Both the position numbers and the translations under genes were made by a program. A stretch of 45,065 nucleotides of DNA, taken from NCBI GenBank assembly GCA_026710155.1, contig JAPORQ010000026.1, positions 106,165 through 151,229 of the forward strand, read 5' to 3'. Of the stretch, positions 1 through 8,801 are shown in pieces. The notes under the pieces are model-generated. The model had not been told where the DNA came from. It ran no database searches and saw nothing but the letters and a program-made list of their open reading frames with translations. This DNA comes from Paracoccaceae bacterium (GTDB lineage: Bacteria > Pseudomonadota > Alphaproteobacteria > Rhodobacterales > Rhodobacteraceae). Each line of letters starts with the position of its first letter. Positions within the stretch are counted from its first letter, which is position 1.

Positions 1-881
1 GCTTGTGATATATGCCGCAATTCTTCTAAATCCTTACAAACATCCAATACAGATGTGAGTGCAAGTAACTGAATACTTTTCCAATTTAATTTGGCTGGTC
101 TAAAATCACCAAATTTGGCACTAGTTAACCTTGTATGAAATAATTTGAGATCATCCTTGGGTGAAATAATAATTTTTTCGGTGTCTGGTTTATCTATAAT
201 TGTTGGCCTTGGATCATCTCTCTTTCCCCTTAGGTAGGTCTTTATATACTCTACTTCTGGTTTAATTCCACATAGACTAACAACATTTTCAAATAATAAA
301 TCTACAAGTAATTCATCGGGTCCTTCAAGTATTGAATCCCAAGCTATTTCAACCATTTCCTTGGTTTTTTTTCTTTCAAAAATCTGGGAAACAAATTTCT
401 CAGCAAAGATTTTGGCTTCACTACTCATGACAGAGTCATATCCTAGGAATAGGTTCAGATATTTTGTATATTGATGAAATTGATCATCCTTGGTCAGGTC
501 AATACTAAAATATTGATTGAACTTGGCCATGTCTTTGACTTTGCTGTGAAAAAAGTCCCATTGATAACCATTAGTCAAAATCAAAGAACCAACACCTTCA
601 TCATTTGCATGTTTGAATAGGTAATTAAGTTCCCCCTTTTCCATATCCTTAAACTGGCAGCACTTGATTAATACAAATGGGGTATCAGAAAAGAGCAAAG
701 CAAAATCAAACAAACAATGATTTACTTGGTAATTTGGCCAAAAAACATCAGGATTAGTATCATCCCAATTCAATGCCCTCAAGATTGGAATAATTACTGT
801 GTGTTTAATTCGGTCCAAATCCTCTAGTTTATGAGAATTAATTCTAGATACAGCGGTGACTAAAGTTTGGTACAAGTTCAT
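1..881 (-). CDS. HsdR-N-like protein, C-terminus cut by window edge
   Basis: Reading the minus strand from the ATG at 881 gives about 293 codons without a stop, running off the left edge. The N-terminal 130 residues follow the layout of the type I restriction HsdR N-terminal domain: a helix ending in IIPILRALNWD, a segment around NPDVFWPNYQV, a strand with FDFALLFSDTPFVLIK, then GVGSLILTNGYQWDFF. In the nuclease family the strand VLIK is usually followed by an acidic or lysine-containing catalytic E-x-K; here it reads LIKCCQF, so nuclease activity is doubtful. The rest is charged and helical with no recognised domain. Such stand-alone proteins are common in bacterial genomes and are usually annotated as hypothetical or restriction-like. 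It is divergent from hisG with 204 bases between them. The family call is made from sequence pattern only. Confidence 0.6.
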   Translation of the reverse strand, partial: MNLYQTLVTAVSRINSHKLEDLDRIKHTVIIPILRALNWDDTNPDVFWPNYQVNHCLFDFALLFSDTPFVLIKCCQFKDMEKGELNYLFKHANDEGVGSLILTNGYQWDFFHSKVKDMAKFNQYFSIDLTKDDQFHQYTKYLNLFLGYDSVMSSEAKIFAEKFVSQIFERKKTKEMVEIAWDSILEGPDELLVDLLFENVVSLCGIKPEVEYIKTYLRGKRDDPRPTIIDKPDTEKIIISPKDDLKLFHTRLTSAKFGDFRPAKLNWKSIQLLALTSVLDVCKDLEELRHISQ

Positions 882-1085
882 TTATATATCCAATTATACT
901 TTTGTAATTTTAGATTAACAGGCAACTGGTCAAGAGATACCATTCAGGAATCCGTAAACAGTAATCAAATTTTCTTTCATATAACAATTTTGGCAATTCT
1001 TCTCTTTCAGCTGTATCCAAATTCATATTCACTTGAATGGCGAACCTATGATACCTATCAGTAATACAGAAGGGAATAGATGTAA

Positions 1086-1979
1086 ATGAGCACCGAACAA
1101 CGCCTCAATTTGGCAATTCAGAAAACCGGTCGGCTAGCAGATGAATCCCGTTCACTGCTGGAAAGATGCGGTATTGATCTTTTGAAGAGCAAGGACCAAC
1201 TTGTTTGCAAGGCACAGAATTTTCCGCTAGATGTCTTTTTTGTAAGGGTAAACGATATACCGACTTTCGTTGCAACGAACGCCTGTCATATCGGAATAAT
1301 CAGTCAGAATATCCTTATGGACGAACAGACCGTCACTACGAATCCTCAACTTAAGGATATACAAACACTCATGGAATTGGGATTTGGGCGATGCAGGCTG
1401 TCCATTGCTGTTCCCAATTCAAGTGAATATCAAGGTATAAAAGCGTTTGAGGGCAAGAGGATTGCAACATCCTATCAGGGATTGCTTAGGGAATATCTGA
1501 AGGAAAATGATGTCAATTGTGAAGTTGTACCAATGCAGGGTGCTGTCGAGATCGCTCCACGTATGGGGATGGTCGATGCCATTTGCGATCTTGTTTCAAC
1601 GGGAACAACTCTTGCCATAAATGGCCTCAAGGAAGTTGAAGTCATTTTCGAAAGTCAATCAGTACTGATCAGGAACAGCAATCTGAACCCAGTCCAAGAA
1701 GAACTCCTAGATAGATTGATGTTGCGGTTGAAAAGTGTTCAGGTGGCCAAAGCCAGCAAGTATATAATGCTTCATTGTCCGAGCGATAAACTGGAAAAAA
1801 TCAAGTCAATCCTGCCAGGGTCGGAAGCACCTACCATCCTAGCCCTTCAAGGACGAGAAGATTTGGTTGCTGTCCATGCAGTTTGCAATGAGGGCGTTTT
1901 TTGGAACACCATGGAGGATCTGAAAGCGATGGGTGCCAGTTCAATCATGGTATTGCCAATCGAGAAAATGCTTGATTGA
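1086..1979 (+). CDS. hisG: ATP phosphoribosyltransferase, long form
   Basis: This enzyme makes phosphoribosyl-ATP from ATP and PRPP, the first and feedback-controlled step of histidine synthesis. At 297 residues it is the long form, with two catalytic lobes and a C-terminal ACT-like regulatory domain, so no HisZ partner is needed. Visible family motifs are AIQKTGRLADES near the N-terminus, GKRIATSY, the PRPP-binding stretch DAICDLVSTGTTL, SKYIMLHCP and the C-terminal GASSIMVLPIEKML. By eye the protein resembles enterobacterial HisG along its whole length. The ATG at 1086 has an AAGGGA ribosome-binding site about nine bases upstream. It is the first gene of the his operon; I see no histidine-rich leader peptide or attenuator in the 204 bases before it. 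Confidence 0.95.
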   Translation: MSTEQRLNLAIQKTGRLADESRSLLERCGIDLLKSKDQLVCKAQNFPLDVFFVRVNDIPTFVATNACHIGIISQNILMDEQTVTTNPQLKDIQTLMELGFGRCRLSIAVPNSSEYQGIKAFEGKRIATSYQGLLREYLKENDVNCEVVPMQGAVEIAPRMGMVDAICDLVSTGTTLAINGLKEVEVIFESQSVLIRNSNLNPVQEELLDRLMLRLKSVQVAKASKYIMLHCPSDKLEKIKSILPGSEAPTILALQGREDLVAVHAVCNEGVFWNTMEDLKAMGASSIMVLPIEKMLD

Positions 1980-1987
1980 GCAGTATA

Positions 1988-2080
1988 ATGACCTATTACC
2001 CACGTTCTGGCAGAAAGCCCTTGTCAATTATGTTTGAGCCAGTTGAAACCCCAAACACCTTTATCGGCATACTGTCATGA
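1988..2080 (+). CDS. 30-codon ORF between hisG and hisN
   Basis: A short frame starts eight bases after the hisG stop and ends in a TGA that overlaps the hisN ATG as ATGA, the same coupling seen at other junctions of this operon. The predicted 30-residue peptide begins MTYYPRSGRKPLS and ends FIGILS. It has no match I recognise and does not look like a piece of HisD, whose place in the enteric order would be here. The ribosome-binding site is weak. It may be a real coupling peptide that delivers ribosomes to hisN, or simply a chance open frame in a 97-base spacer. The exact stop/start overlap is the only argument for it. Confidence 0.3.
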   Translation: MTYYPRSGRKPLSIMFEPVETPNTFIGILS

Positions 2081-2883
2081 ATATCGAAGAATTGTTGGCC
2101 TTCACAAGGGATAGGCTGCTTCCTGCAGCAGATGAGATCATAAGGAACTCATATGATTCCTATTGCAAAGGTAATGATATTGGTGTTGAGACAAAGTCAG
2201 ACAATACACCTGCAACGAATGCTGATCGAGAAGCTGAAAAGGCTTTGCGTTCCATGATTTTGGACTATTATCCGCACCATGGTATCCAGGGAGAGGAATT
2301 TGGAGCATATAATCCGGATTCTAACTGGATATGGGTACTTGATCCACTGGATGGAACCAGGGAGTTTCTGGCAAAAGCGCCAGGCAATTTTGGAATCTTG
2401 ATTGGTCTATTGTATAAGGGGCAGACTTGCTTGGGCGCTGTCAGTGATCCCGTCAATTGTAAACACTGGCTTTCTGGCATTTCAAATGCTACTGGAGATA
2501 CAAACAAGTTGGAAAACAGTATTGTTGCCTGTACAAATCCCGAGGGAATGTTTGAAACTCGTGCATTACGACAGGGAATCCTTTCTGTAAAGGACAAGGC
2601 ACGGGAAATCAAAACAGGTTTGAATTGTCTGGGGTTTGCAATGGTTGTGGATGGAACCTTCGATGCAGCAATTGAAAACAACCTGAAGGCACATGACTTA
2701 ATACCCCTTCTGCCGGTCATGTTGAATGCCGGGATTTCGGTGGTAGATCTAGATGGGAATGATTATGCGAAAATGCGGTTTGATACCAATGATGCCTTTA
2801 CAGGGAGATATGGTGTGGTTGCTGCAAAGTCTCAATCATTGATTGATGAAATTCTGGACTGTTTTCCAGAGGAGGTGGACTGA
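2077..2883 (+). CDS. hisN: histidinol-phosphatase, inositol-monophosphatase type
   Basis: It is expected to remove phosphate from L-histidinol phosphate, the next-to-last step of the pathway. The 268-residue protein carries the metal-binding motifs of the IMPase superfamily: GEEFG at about 72-76, WVLDPLDGTREF at about 86-97 and a late aspartate in HDLIPLLPVMLNAG. Family members include related sugar-phosphate phosphatases, but the position inside the his operon points to the histidinol-phosphate enzyme. This type replaces the HAD-type phosphatase that forms the N-terminal half of enteric HisB, which is missing from the neighbouring fusion protein. The stop overlaps the start of hisCB (TGATG), indicating translational coupling. 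Confidence 0.88.
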   Translation: MNIEELLAFTRDRLLPAADEIIRNSYDSYCKGNDIGVETKSDNTPATNADREAEKALRSMILDYYPHHGIQGEEFGAYNPDSNWIWVLDPLDGTREFLAKAPGNFGILIGLLYKGQTCLGAVSDPVNCKHWLSGISNATGDTNKLENSIVACTNPEGMFETRALRQGILSVKDKAREIKTGLNCLGFAMVVDGTFDAAIENNLKAHDLIPLLPVMLNAGISVVDLDGNDYAKMRFDTNDAFTGRYGVVAAKSQSLIDEILDCFPEEVD

Positions 2884-4553
2884 TGTCAATTCTGAATCGT
2901 GCTCGCCCCGACATTATTGCAATGTCTGGTTATTCCTCAGCCAGAAAACTTCATGCCAAAAAAGCTGGTACAGTCTATCTGGATGCCAACGAATGCCCCT
3001 ATGAACCCTTGGTTGGCGTTGATGGATTGTCAAGATATCCGGATCAGCAACCCGAAGAGTTGGTCCAGGCATTGTGTCGGCTTTACGATGTTTCATCACG
3101 CAATCTCATGGTTGCACGCGGGGCCGACGAAGTCATTGATGTTCTGGTCAGGACTTTCTGTGTTTCATATGTTGACAACATAATCGTCTGTCCACCAACC
3201 TTTGCCATGTATGAACACTCGGCAAAACTGCATGGTATTGAAACCAGAAAGGTAGGACTGGCTGAAGAGTTCAAGGTGGATGTGAAGGGTATCGTACAGG
3301 CATCTAATGGAAATACCAAGATTGTCTTCATCTGCTCGCCCAACAATCCGACTGCCAATCTGATGGATGTTGATGGTATTTCAGAACTTTGCCGGCAGTT
3401 TGCCGACAAGGCCCTGATCGTTGTTGATGAAACCTATGTTGAATTCTCAGGTTGTGACAGTTTTGTCAACAAGCTGGAACACTTTGACAATTTGGTGGTT
3501 GTCAGGACATTGTCGAAATCCTTTGCTGGTGCAGGCTTGAGATGTGGATCTGGTATAGCACATTCGGATGTGATTGAATTGTTGCTAAAGATACTCCCTC
3601 CTTATCCAATTCCAGCACCGGTCGTAAAAACTGCTGTTCAGGTTATGGATCCAGGTAATCTTGAACGGTTGGCCACCAAGAGACAGGAGCTCCTCGAAAT
3701 CAAGGAAGAGTATATTGGCAAGTTTGAAGGGCTTGAAGATGTTGCTGAAGTCCTTTCCTCACAAGCCAATTTTGTACTTTTAAGAGTCAAGGATGCACAA
3801 GAATTCCTAGCGAAATGTCTCAAGTGCAACTTCATAGTGCGTGATCAGTCAAAACAACCTGGTCTGGTTAACTGCGTTCGTGTTGCAATCGGAAGCAGAA
3901 ACGAAATGGATCGGTTGCTTGGTGTCTTGCAAGGTGATATTAATTCCATTCCAGTATCGGATCGTATTGCTAGGGTGATCAGGAAAACCAACGAAACCAG
4001 TATTTCGGTACGTATCGATCTGGACAGCATATCTCCGGTTTTGATTGATACGGGAGTGCCGTTCCTTGATCACATGATCGAACAGATCGCCCGTCATGGT
4101 GGTTTTGCATTGGAACTTGAGTGCCAGGGTGATATGGATGTCGAGGCCCATCACTCGGTCGAGGATTGTGCCATTGCCTTGGGTGATGCCTTGAAAAAGG
4201 CCCTTGGTGACAAGCGTGGTATTGGTCGGTATGGATCTTGTGAATTAATTCTTCCCATGGATGAAGCGCAAGCTCGGGTTGCACTTGATATAGGTGGAAG
4301 GGCCTATCTTCGTTTTGAAGGTGATTTTCCCGATGCCTATGTCGGAAACAAGGACAACCCATTACCCATCGATATGGTTGAACATGTATTTCGTTCCCTG
4401 GCTGAGAACCTGCAAGCGACCATCCATATTTCCGTATCGGGTGAAAACACGCACCACATGGTGGAAACCTGCTTCAAGGGTCTTGGACGGACACTTCGCC
4501 AGGCAATCCACAGACAAGGCCAGGACCTGCCGAGCACCAAGGGGGTATTATGA
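2883..4553 (+). CDS. hisCB: HisC-HisB fusion: aminotransferase plus IGP dehydratase
   Basis: One uninterrupted 556-residue frame holds two pathway enzymes. Residues 1 to about 350 are a PLP-dependent histidinol-phosphate aminotransferase: YLDANECPYEP, CSPNNPTAN at 151-159, VDETYVEF from 181, and the PLP lysine K212 in TLSKSF followed by R220. Residues from about 360 to 556 are imidazoleglycerol-phosphate dehydratase: RKTNETSISV, FLDHM, AHHSVED at 422-428, GDKRGIGRYG, THHMVE at 523-528 and the typical ending LPSTKGVL. The linker is only about 10 residues. In enteric bacteria HisC and HisB are adjacent and HisB begins with a HAD phosphatase domain; here that domain is absent. A deletion joining hisC to the dehydratase half of hisNB is a plausible origin, but this is inference. 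All key residues of both halves appear intact. Confidence 0.93.
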   Translation: MSILNRARPDIIAMSGYSSARKLHAKKAGTVYLDANECPYEPLVGVDGLSRYPDQQPEELVQALCRLYDVSSRNLMVARGADEVIDVLVRTFCVSYVDNIIVCPPTFAMYEHSAKLHGIETRKVGLAEEFKVDVKGIVQASNGNTKIVFICSPNNPTANLMDVDGISELCRQFADKALIVVDETYVEFSGCDSFVNKLEHFDNLVVVRTLSKSFAGAGLRCGSGIAHSDVIELLLKILPPYPIPAPVVKTAVQVMDPGNLERLATKRQELLEIKEEYIGKFEGLEDVAEVLSSQANFVLLRVKDAQEFLAKCLKCNFIVRDQSKQPGLVNCVRVAIGSRNEMDRLLGVLQGDINSIPVSDRIARVIRKTNETSISVRIDLDSISPVLIDTGVPFLDHMIEQIARHGGFALELECQGDMDVEAHHSVEDCAIALGDALKKALGDKRGIGRYGSCELILPMDEAQARVALDIGGRAYLRFEGDFPDAYVGNKDNPLPIDMVEHVFRSLAENLQATIHISVSGENTHHMVETCFKGLGRTLRQAIHRQGQDLPSTKGVL

Positions 4554-5143
4554 TAGCTGTCATCGACAGTTGCGGCTCTAACATCACTTCTGTTCTCTTT
4601 GCCCTGCAAAGGCTTGGTGCTGATGCAATCCTGACCTCCAACCCAGAAGTAATCAAAAAGGCAGAACGTGTCATTCTGCCCGGCGTGGGTGCTGCCGGTA
4701 CAGCGATGGAAAGATTAAAAGAACAGGATTTGACTCATTGCATTACCTCCTTGACCCAACCTGTACTCGGTATTTGTGTCGGTATGCAACTTCTGTTTAC
4801 CCATTCGGAAGAGGGCAATGCCAACCTCTTGGATATCATTTCAGGAAGGATCAGGCATTTCACACCTGAAAAGGACAAAACCATACCCCACATGGGATGG
4901 AACAGCGTAACCTTCGAGAACTCACATCCTTTGGTCAAAGATTTACCTGAAAACAGCTATTTTTATTTTGTGCACAGCTACTATCCGCAGGTCAGCCAAT
5001 ATACCATCGGTGAATGCAGCTATGGTGATAGATTCTCCGCTATCATTGCCAGGGACAATTTCATGGGGTGTCAGTTTCACCCGGAGCGTTCCAGCAAGAC
5101 GGGCGCTGTCATTCTCAGGAATTTTCTGGAGATGCCAGCATGA
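4550..5143 (+). CDS. hisH: imidazole glycerol phosphate synthase, glutaminase subunit
   Basis: HisH releases ammonia from glutamine and passes it to HisF, which together form imidazole glycerol phosphate and AICAR. The 197-residue protein is a class I glutamine amidotransferase: the oxyanion region LPGVGAAG near 43-50, the nucleophile C76 in LGICVGMQ, and H177 and E179 in QFHPERS complete the triad. HMGWN and YFYFVHSYY are also family signatures. The ATG overlaps the hisCB stop (ATGATAG region), and the stop overlaps hisA, so translation is coupled on both sides. Confidence 0.95.
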   Translation: MIAVIDSCGSNITSVLFALQRLGADAILTSNPEVIKKAERVILPGVGAAGTAMERLKEQDLTHCITSLTQPVLGICVGMQLLFTHSEEGNANLLDIISGRIRHFTPEKDKTIPHMGWNSVTFENSHPLVKDLPENSYFYFVHSYYPQVSQYTIGECSYGDRFSAIIARDNFMGCQFHPERSSKTGAVILRNFLEMPA

Positions 5144-5862
5144 TTGTATATCCTGCGATTGATGTCATGGATGGCAAATGTGTTCGCCTGTACAAGGGGG
5201 ACTTTGGTCAACAAACGACCTATGGCGACTCGCCGGAAGATGTAGCTGTTCAATTCAGGAAACAAGGTGCCAAATGGTTGCATTTGATTGATCTTGATGG
5301 TGCCCGCACTCCAGAAAATCGCCAACTGAAGGTCATCAAGAATATCGCCTGCAAAAGTGAGATGCGGGTTCAGACCGGAGGCGGAATACGTTCGGTTGAG
5401 GAGGTCGCCAGTCTGCTTGATACCGGTGTCGGTCGAGTCATCATCGGATCCCTTGCCACCAAGGAACCCGAGATGGTAAAGGGCATGATAACCAGATTTG
5501 GACCGGATAAAATCTGTTTGGCAGCTGATGTTCAAACCCGGAATGGGGATTACTTTGTGGCAATTTCAGGTTGGCAGGAGCTGAGCCAAATCCCACTGAG
5601 GTCATTCATCAAGGATTATCTTGGAGTTGGCCTTAAGCATGTATTGTGTACAGACATATCACGGGATGGAACCCTTAAGGGTTGTAATGTGAACTTGTGC
5701 AATACAATCCAGAAGGAGTTTCCAGAAATTGACCTTCAGGCCTCGGGAGGTGTTGGTTCTCTTGATGATCTGAAGCAATTGTCAACGGCTGGTGTCATTG
5801 TGGGAAAAGCCTTGTATGAAGGTACCTTTACCCTTGCAGAAGCGTTGGAGGCTGTATGCTAA
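5140..5862 (+). CDS. hisA: ProFAR isomerase
   Basis: HisA converts ProFAR to PRFAR by an Amadori rearrangement. The protein is a 240-residue TIM barrel beginning [12 protein letters not shown], with catalytic D8 and D130 and phosphate-binding loops TGGGIRS and ASGGVGS. An open frame extends 24 codons upstream to 5068, but that lies inside hisH and the family N-terminus starts exactly at the ATG at 5140. This ATG overlaps the hisH stop as ATGA. Length is close to the usual 245 residues. Confidence 0.95.
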   Translation: MIVYPAIDVMDGKCVRLYKGDFGQQTTYGDSPEDVAVQFRKQGAKWLHLIDLDGARTPENRQLKVIKNIACKSEMRVQTGGGIRSVEEVASLLDTGVGRVIIGSLATKEPEMVKGMITRFGPDKICLAADVQTRNGDYFVAISGWQELSQIPLRSFIKDYLGVGLKHVLCTDISRDGTLKGCNVNLCNTIQKEFPEIDLQASGGVGSLDDLKQLSTAGVIVGKALYEGTFTLAEALEAVC

Positions 5863-6623
5863 CCAAACGCATTATTCCCTGCCTTGATGTAAAGGATGGT
5901 CGAGTTGTCAAAGGGGTACAATTCCGAAACCACAGGGATATGGGTGATATATTGGAACATGCCCAACGCTATGCCGAAGAAGGTGCTGATGAATTGGTAT
6001 TTTATGACATTACCGCCAGTAGTGATGGACGTGTTGTGGATAAGGAATGGATTCGGAAGGTGGCCAGAGTTATCGATATTCCCTTTTGCGTGGCAGGGGG
6101 TATCAGAAACATTGAAGATGCACGGAAAATCCTCAATGATGGTGCTGACAAGATTTCGGTCAATTCACCGGCTTTGGAAAAACCCGAATTTGTCACCGAA
6201 CTGGCCGAGGCCTTTGGTACCCAGTGTGTCGTGGTTGGAATCGACAGTCTCCATGAAAATGGAAATTACATCGTTCATCAATATACCGGTGATGAGGAAA
6301 AAACGTTGAAGACAAGCCGAGATACCATGGCATGGGCAAAAAGGGTTCAGGAACTTGGGGCCGGTGAAATCGTTCTCAATTGCATGAATCAGGATGGAGT
6401 CAAGAAGGGATATGATATCGAACAACTCCAGGCAATCAGAAGATCCGTTGACATTCCCGTTATCGCTTCTGGTGGTGCAGGCAAGGAGAAGGATTTCCAC
6501 GATGTGTTTACCATGTCGGGAGCCGATGGGGCACTGGCAGCATCGGTTTTTCACACCAGGCAAATACACATTTCAGACTTGAAGCAGTATTTAAGAGACC
6601 TTAATATACCGATAAGACTATGA
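5856..6623 (+). CDS. hisF: imidazole glycerol phosphate synthase, cyclase subunit
   Basis: HisF uses ammonia from HisH to cyclise PRFAR into imidazole glycerol phosphate plus AICAR. The 255-residue TIM barrel starts [20 protein letters not shown] and has both catalytic aspartates, D11 and D130 (GIDS). Phosphate-binding glycines are in CVAGGIRN and ASGGAGK. Its start overlaps the last seven bases of hisA and its end overlaps the start of hisIE, as expected for a coupled operon. Confidence 0.96.
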   Translation: MLTKRIIPCLDVKDGRVVKGVQFRNHRDMGDILEHAQRYAEEGADELVFYDITASSDGRVVDKEWIRKVARVIDIPFCVAGGIRNIEDARKILNDGADKISVNSPALEKPEFVTELAEAFGTQCVVVGIDSLHENGNYIVHQYTGDEEKTLKTSRDTMAWAKRVQELGAGEIVLNCMNQDGVKKGYDIEQLQAIRRSVDIPVIASGGAGKEKDFHDVFTMSGADGALAASVFHTRQIHISDLKQYLRDLNIPIRL

Positions 6624-7243
6624 TTAACGAAGAAAACATCAATTGGGAGAAAGTATCCGGCCTATTGCCGGCAGTCATTCAGGATGCTGAAGACAGCAGG
6701 GTTCTGATGCTGGGATACATGAATAACGAAGCCCTGAAAAAGACCCTGAAATCAGGCTACGTAACATTTTACTCCCGCACACGCAAGGCCCTCTGGGTGA
6801 AAGGTGAGACTTCAGGCAATTACCTGAATTTTGTTTCTGCTGAACTGGATTGTGATGGGGATACGCTTCTTGTCAAGGCCAAACCGGATGGCCCAGTCTG
6901 TCATATCGGTGCACAGACTTGTTTCAATGACAGGACAGCCTTGCCGCTGGAGAATTTGAATAATCTAACTGAAATAATCAAGCAACGAAATAAGAAACGA
7001 CCCAAGGGAAGTTATATTACAAAACTCTTCAAGAAAGGTCCCTACGGGATTGCCCAGAAAGTGGGTGAAGAGGGTGTTGAATTGTCTTTGGCACGGGTCA
7101 AGGAGGATGAAGAAGAAATCCTCAATGAGGCTGCTGATCTGTTGTTTCACATGATGGTCCTATTGGAAAGCAGCAACCTTACTATTGGTGATGTGTGTGA
7201 TGTACTGGCATCAAGGCATAAAAATTCCAAACCCAAGGGTTAG
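6620..7243 (+). CDS. hisIE: bifunctional PR-AMP cyclohydrolase / PR-ATP pyrophosphatase
   Basis: This fused protein carries out steps two and three of histidine synthesis. Residues 1 to about 120 are His[28 protein letters not shown], the metal ligands in DCDGDTL and the zinc cysteines in GPVCH and TCF. Residues from about 120 to 200 are HisE, a MazG-like pyrophosphatase: [16 protein letters not shown] and NEAADLLFH, containing the conserved acidic residues. Total length is 207, normal for the fusion. HisI and HisE are often separate in alphaproteobacteria but fused in enterics, which fits the enteric look of this operon. It is the last his gene; no clear terminator follows. Confidence 0.95.
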   Translation: MINEENINWEKVSGLLPAVIQDAEDSRVLMLGYMNNEALKKTLKSGYVTFYSRTRKALWVKGETSGNYLNFVSAELDCDGDTLLVKAKPDGPVCHIGAQTCFNDRTALPLENLNNLTEIIKQRNKKRPKGSYITKLFKKGPYGIAQKVGEEGVELSLARVKEDEEEILNEAADLLFHMMVLLESSNLTIGDVCDVLASRHKNSKPKG

Positions 7244-7450
7244 CACCAGAAACACCACGATTCCATTTTGATTTTGAAACAATAATTTGCCATTCAACAA
7301 GGTAGATATAACTCCACAGTGAGTTTGGCCATTCACAACCAAAAACATTACCTCATGCCATAAGAGATAAATATATGGAAAAAAGATCTGGAATGGTGTA
7401 ATTATATTTTTGTAGTTATAATTTTATAATGACAGTACGATTCAATTAGG

Positions 7451-7746
7451 ATGAAAACAAAGCGAGATCAAATTTCGTCATGACAACCTTTTGGTGGAGT
7501 TGATTGAAAATGCCTCATTATTATTGGGTATAACAAAATCTGAATTCATCCGGAATGCCATTACCAAGAATGGTTCAAAGGGCTGTCGCCGAGAACACAA
7601 TACATTATCTTACCCCAGAGGATATCAAACAATTTCAAGAAGCACCTGAAAGTCCAACTCCCCTGACACCATGTGCCCTGAATGCGGCTGCTACCTACCG
7701 TCGGCGAGTGTCTATGCAGAATCATGAAACTGTGCTGAATATTTAA
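7451..7746 (+). pseudogene. DUF1778 (TacA-type) antitoxin, two frameshifts
   Basis: Pieces of a ribbon-helix-helix DUF1778 antitoxin can be read in three successive frames. The first, from the ATG at 7451, gives MKTKRDQI. The second, from about 7464, gives FRHDNLLVELIENASLLLG and ITKSEFIRNAI. The third, from about 7565 to 7746, gives RMVQRAVAENT, HYLTPEDIKQFQEAPESP and LNAAATYRRRV. In order these match the family plan: RHH DNA-binding part, SEFI helix, then the toxin-binding L-x-P-E-D region. Two single-base indels would restore one frame. The usual partner, a GNAT acetyltransferase toxin, is not found in the short space before the recombinase. It is a dead, orphan antitoxin. Confidence 0.65.
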
Positions 7747-7817
7747 CCAACTGATTGTGATCCAGTAAAATAATTCAAAGCCCAAAGATTTCTATTCCAG
7801 CCAAGGGTTGAATTTAA

Positions 7818-8801
7818 TCAAAGGAAATTCTCCCCGGCATGATCCCTAAATACATCTGCATCACGTATGTATCTTATGACTGTTGTCGGGTTTGTATGTC
7901 TGGTAATCTCCATAATCTTGTCCATGCGTGCATTGTGAATTGCCGCACTGGTTACAAAACCTGCACGGAGTGAATGTCCTGAAACATCATCAGGGTTAAT
8001 CCCAATTGCTTTGGCATATTTTTTGATCAACCTGGGTATATCCGAATGATGCATTGGATTACCATTTAAATTATTTCCACGTCGCATGGTCTGAAACAGA
8101 TACCCTTGGGTAACACCAGAAGCTGAAATCCAGTCTTGCAGCCTGTCGATGGGTCTGATTTTTCTACCTTGTGGAACTGCTATGCGGTGACTTTTATGAA
8201 ACTGGTCCGTTTTTGATTTTCTTATGGTAACAAACATTTTCTTTGTATCCCAGCGATCTACAGGTGGGATGATCTCAATATCACTGCTCATCAAACCACA
8301 TATTTCTGATCTACGAAGAGCTGCTGCAAAGCCTAAAGCCAAAATTGCTGCGTCCCTAACCCCAATCAAAGTTCCATTACACTGTTCAAGCATCAATAAT
8401 ATTTGATGGTCACTAAGTGCTTTGACACGCCGAGGAGATTTCCCCCTATAACGAGCCAATCCCTTCAATATTGCGCTGACTTTTGGTGATCGGGTTGGTG
8501 ATACCTTACCCTCTTCGTTGTATTTGTTTGCAATAGCGCTTTTATACAAAGATAAAGTACTCAAGGATAAGGGTTCACCTGGATTGATTGTGGCATTTTT
8601 TGAACGGGGAGCCATTGATAGAAATAGAAAAAAGTCTGCTACATCCTCCTGTGTGGCCTCCATCGAGTTTATACCCCTGGAAACACAATAATCATGAAAT
8701 ACATTCCAACCTTTCTCATAAGCAATTCGGGAATTTTTTGCCAAGGATAGCGAGAGAATATCCCTGTAAACGGAACTTTCATTATTTTTATCATTCAGCA
8801 T
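7818..8801 (-). CDS. tyrosine recombinase / integrase
   Basis: The 327-residue protein has the tyrosine recombinase layout: an N-terminal SAM-like DNA-binding part (about 10-120, including LAKNSRIAYEKGW) and a catalytic domain. Catalytic residues are visible: R163 in ALRRSE, K197 in RKSKTD, H276 and R279 in GHSLRAG, H302 in TRHTN and the nucleophile Y311 in IRYIRDAD. All are present, so it may be active. It is not beside a tRNA gene and no excisionase or other phage gene is near. It may be the mobility gene of the decayed zone or of the adjacent defence island. XerC/D are longer conserved relatives, but this sequence looks like an accessory integrase rather than the chromosome dimer resolvase. 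Confidence 0.92.
   Translation of the reverse strand: MLNDKNNESSVYRDILSLSLAKNSRIAYEKGWNVFHDYCVSRGINSMEATQEDVADFFLFLSMAPRSKNATINPGEPLSLSTLSLYKSAIANKYNEEGKVSPTRSPKVSAILKGLARYRGKSPRRVKALSDHQILLMLEQCNGTLIGVRDAAILALGFAAALRRSEICGLMSSDIEIIPPVDRWDTKKMFVTIRKSKTDQFHKSHRIAVPQGRKIRPIDRLQDWISASGVTQGYLFQTMRRGNNLNGNPMHHSDIPRLIKKYAKAIGINPDDVSGHSLRAGFVTSAAIHNARMDKIMEITRHTNPTTVIRYIRDADVFRDHAGENFL

Noticed and set aside
867-1064. 65-codon frame before hisG as a his leader peptide
   Set aside because: It has no histidine run, overlaps the start of the divergent gene at 881, and no attenuator hairpins follow.
2268-2720. 150-codon frame opposite hisN
   Set aside because: It lies wholly inside a well-supported gene and shows no family pattern.
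3979-4362. Long frame opposite hisCB
   Set aside because: It is antisense to strongly conserved coding sequence, is rich in residues typical of shadow frames, and has no ribosome-binding site.
7244-7450. tRNA or attachment site at the left edge of the accessory zone
   Set aside because: No cloverleaf-forming sequence or direct repeat with the right edge could be seen.
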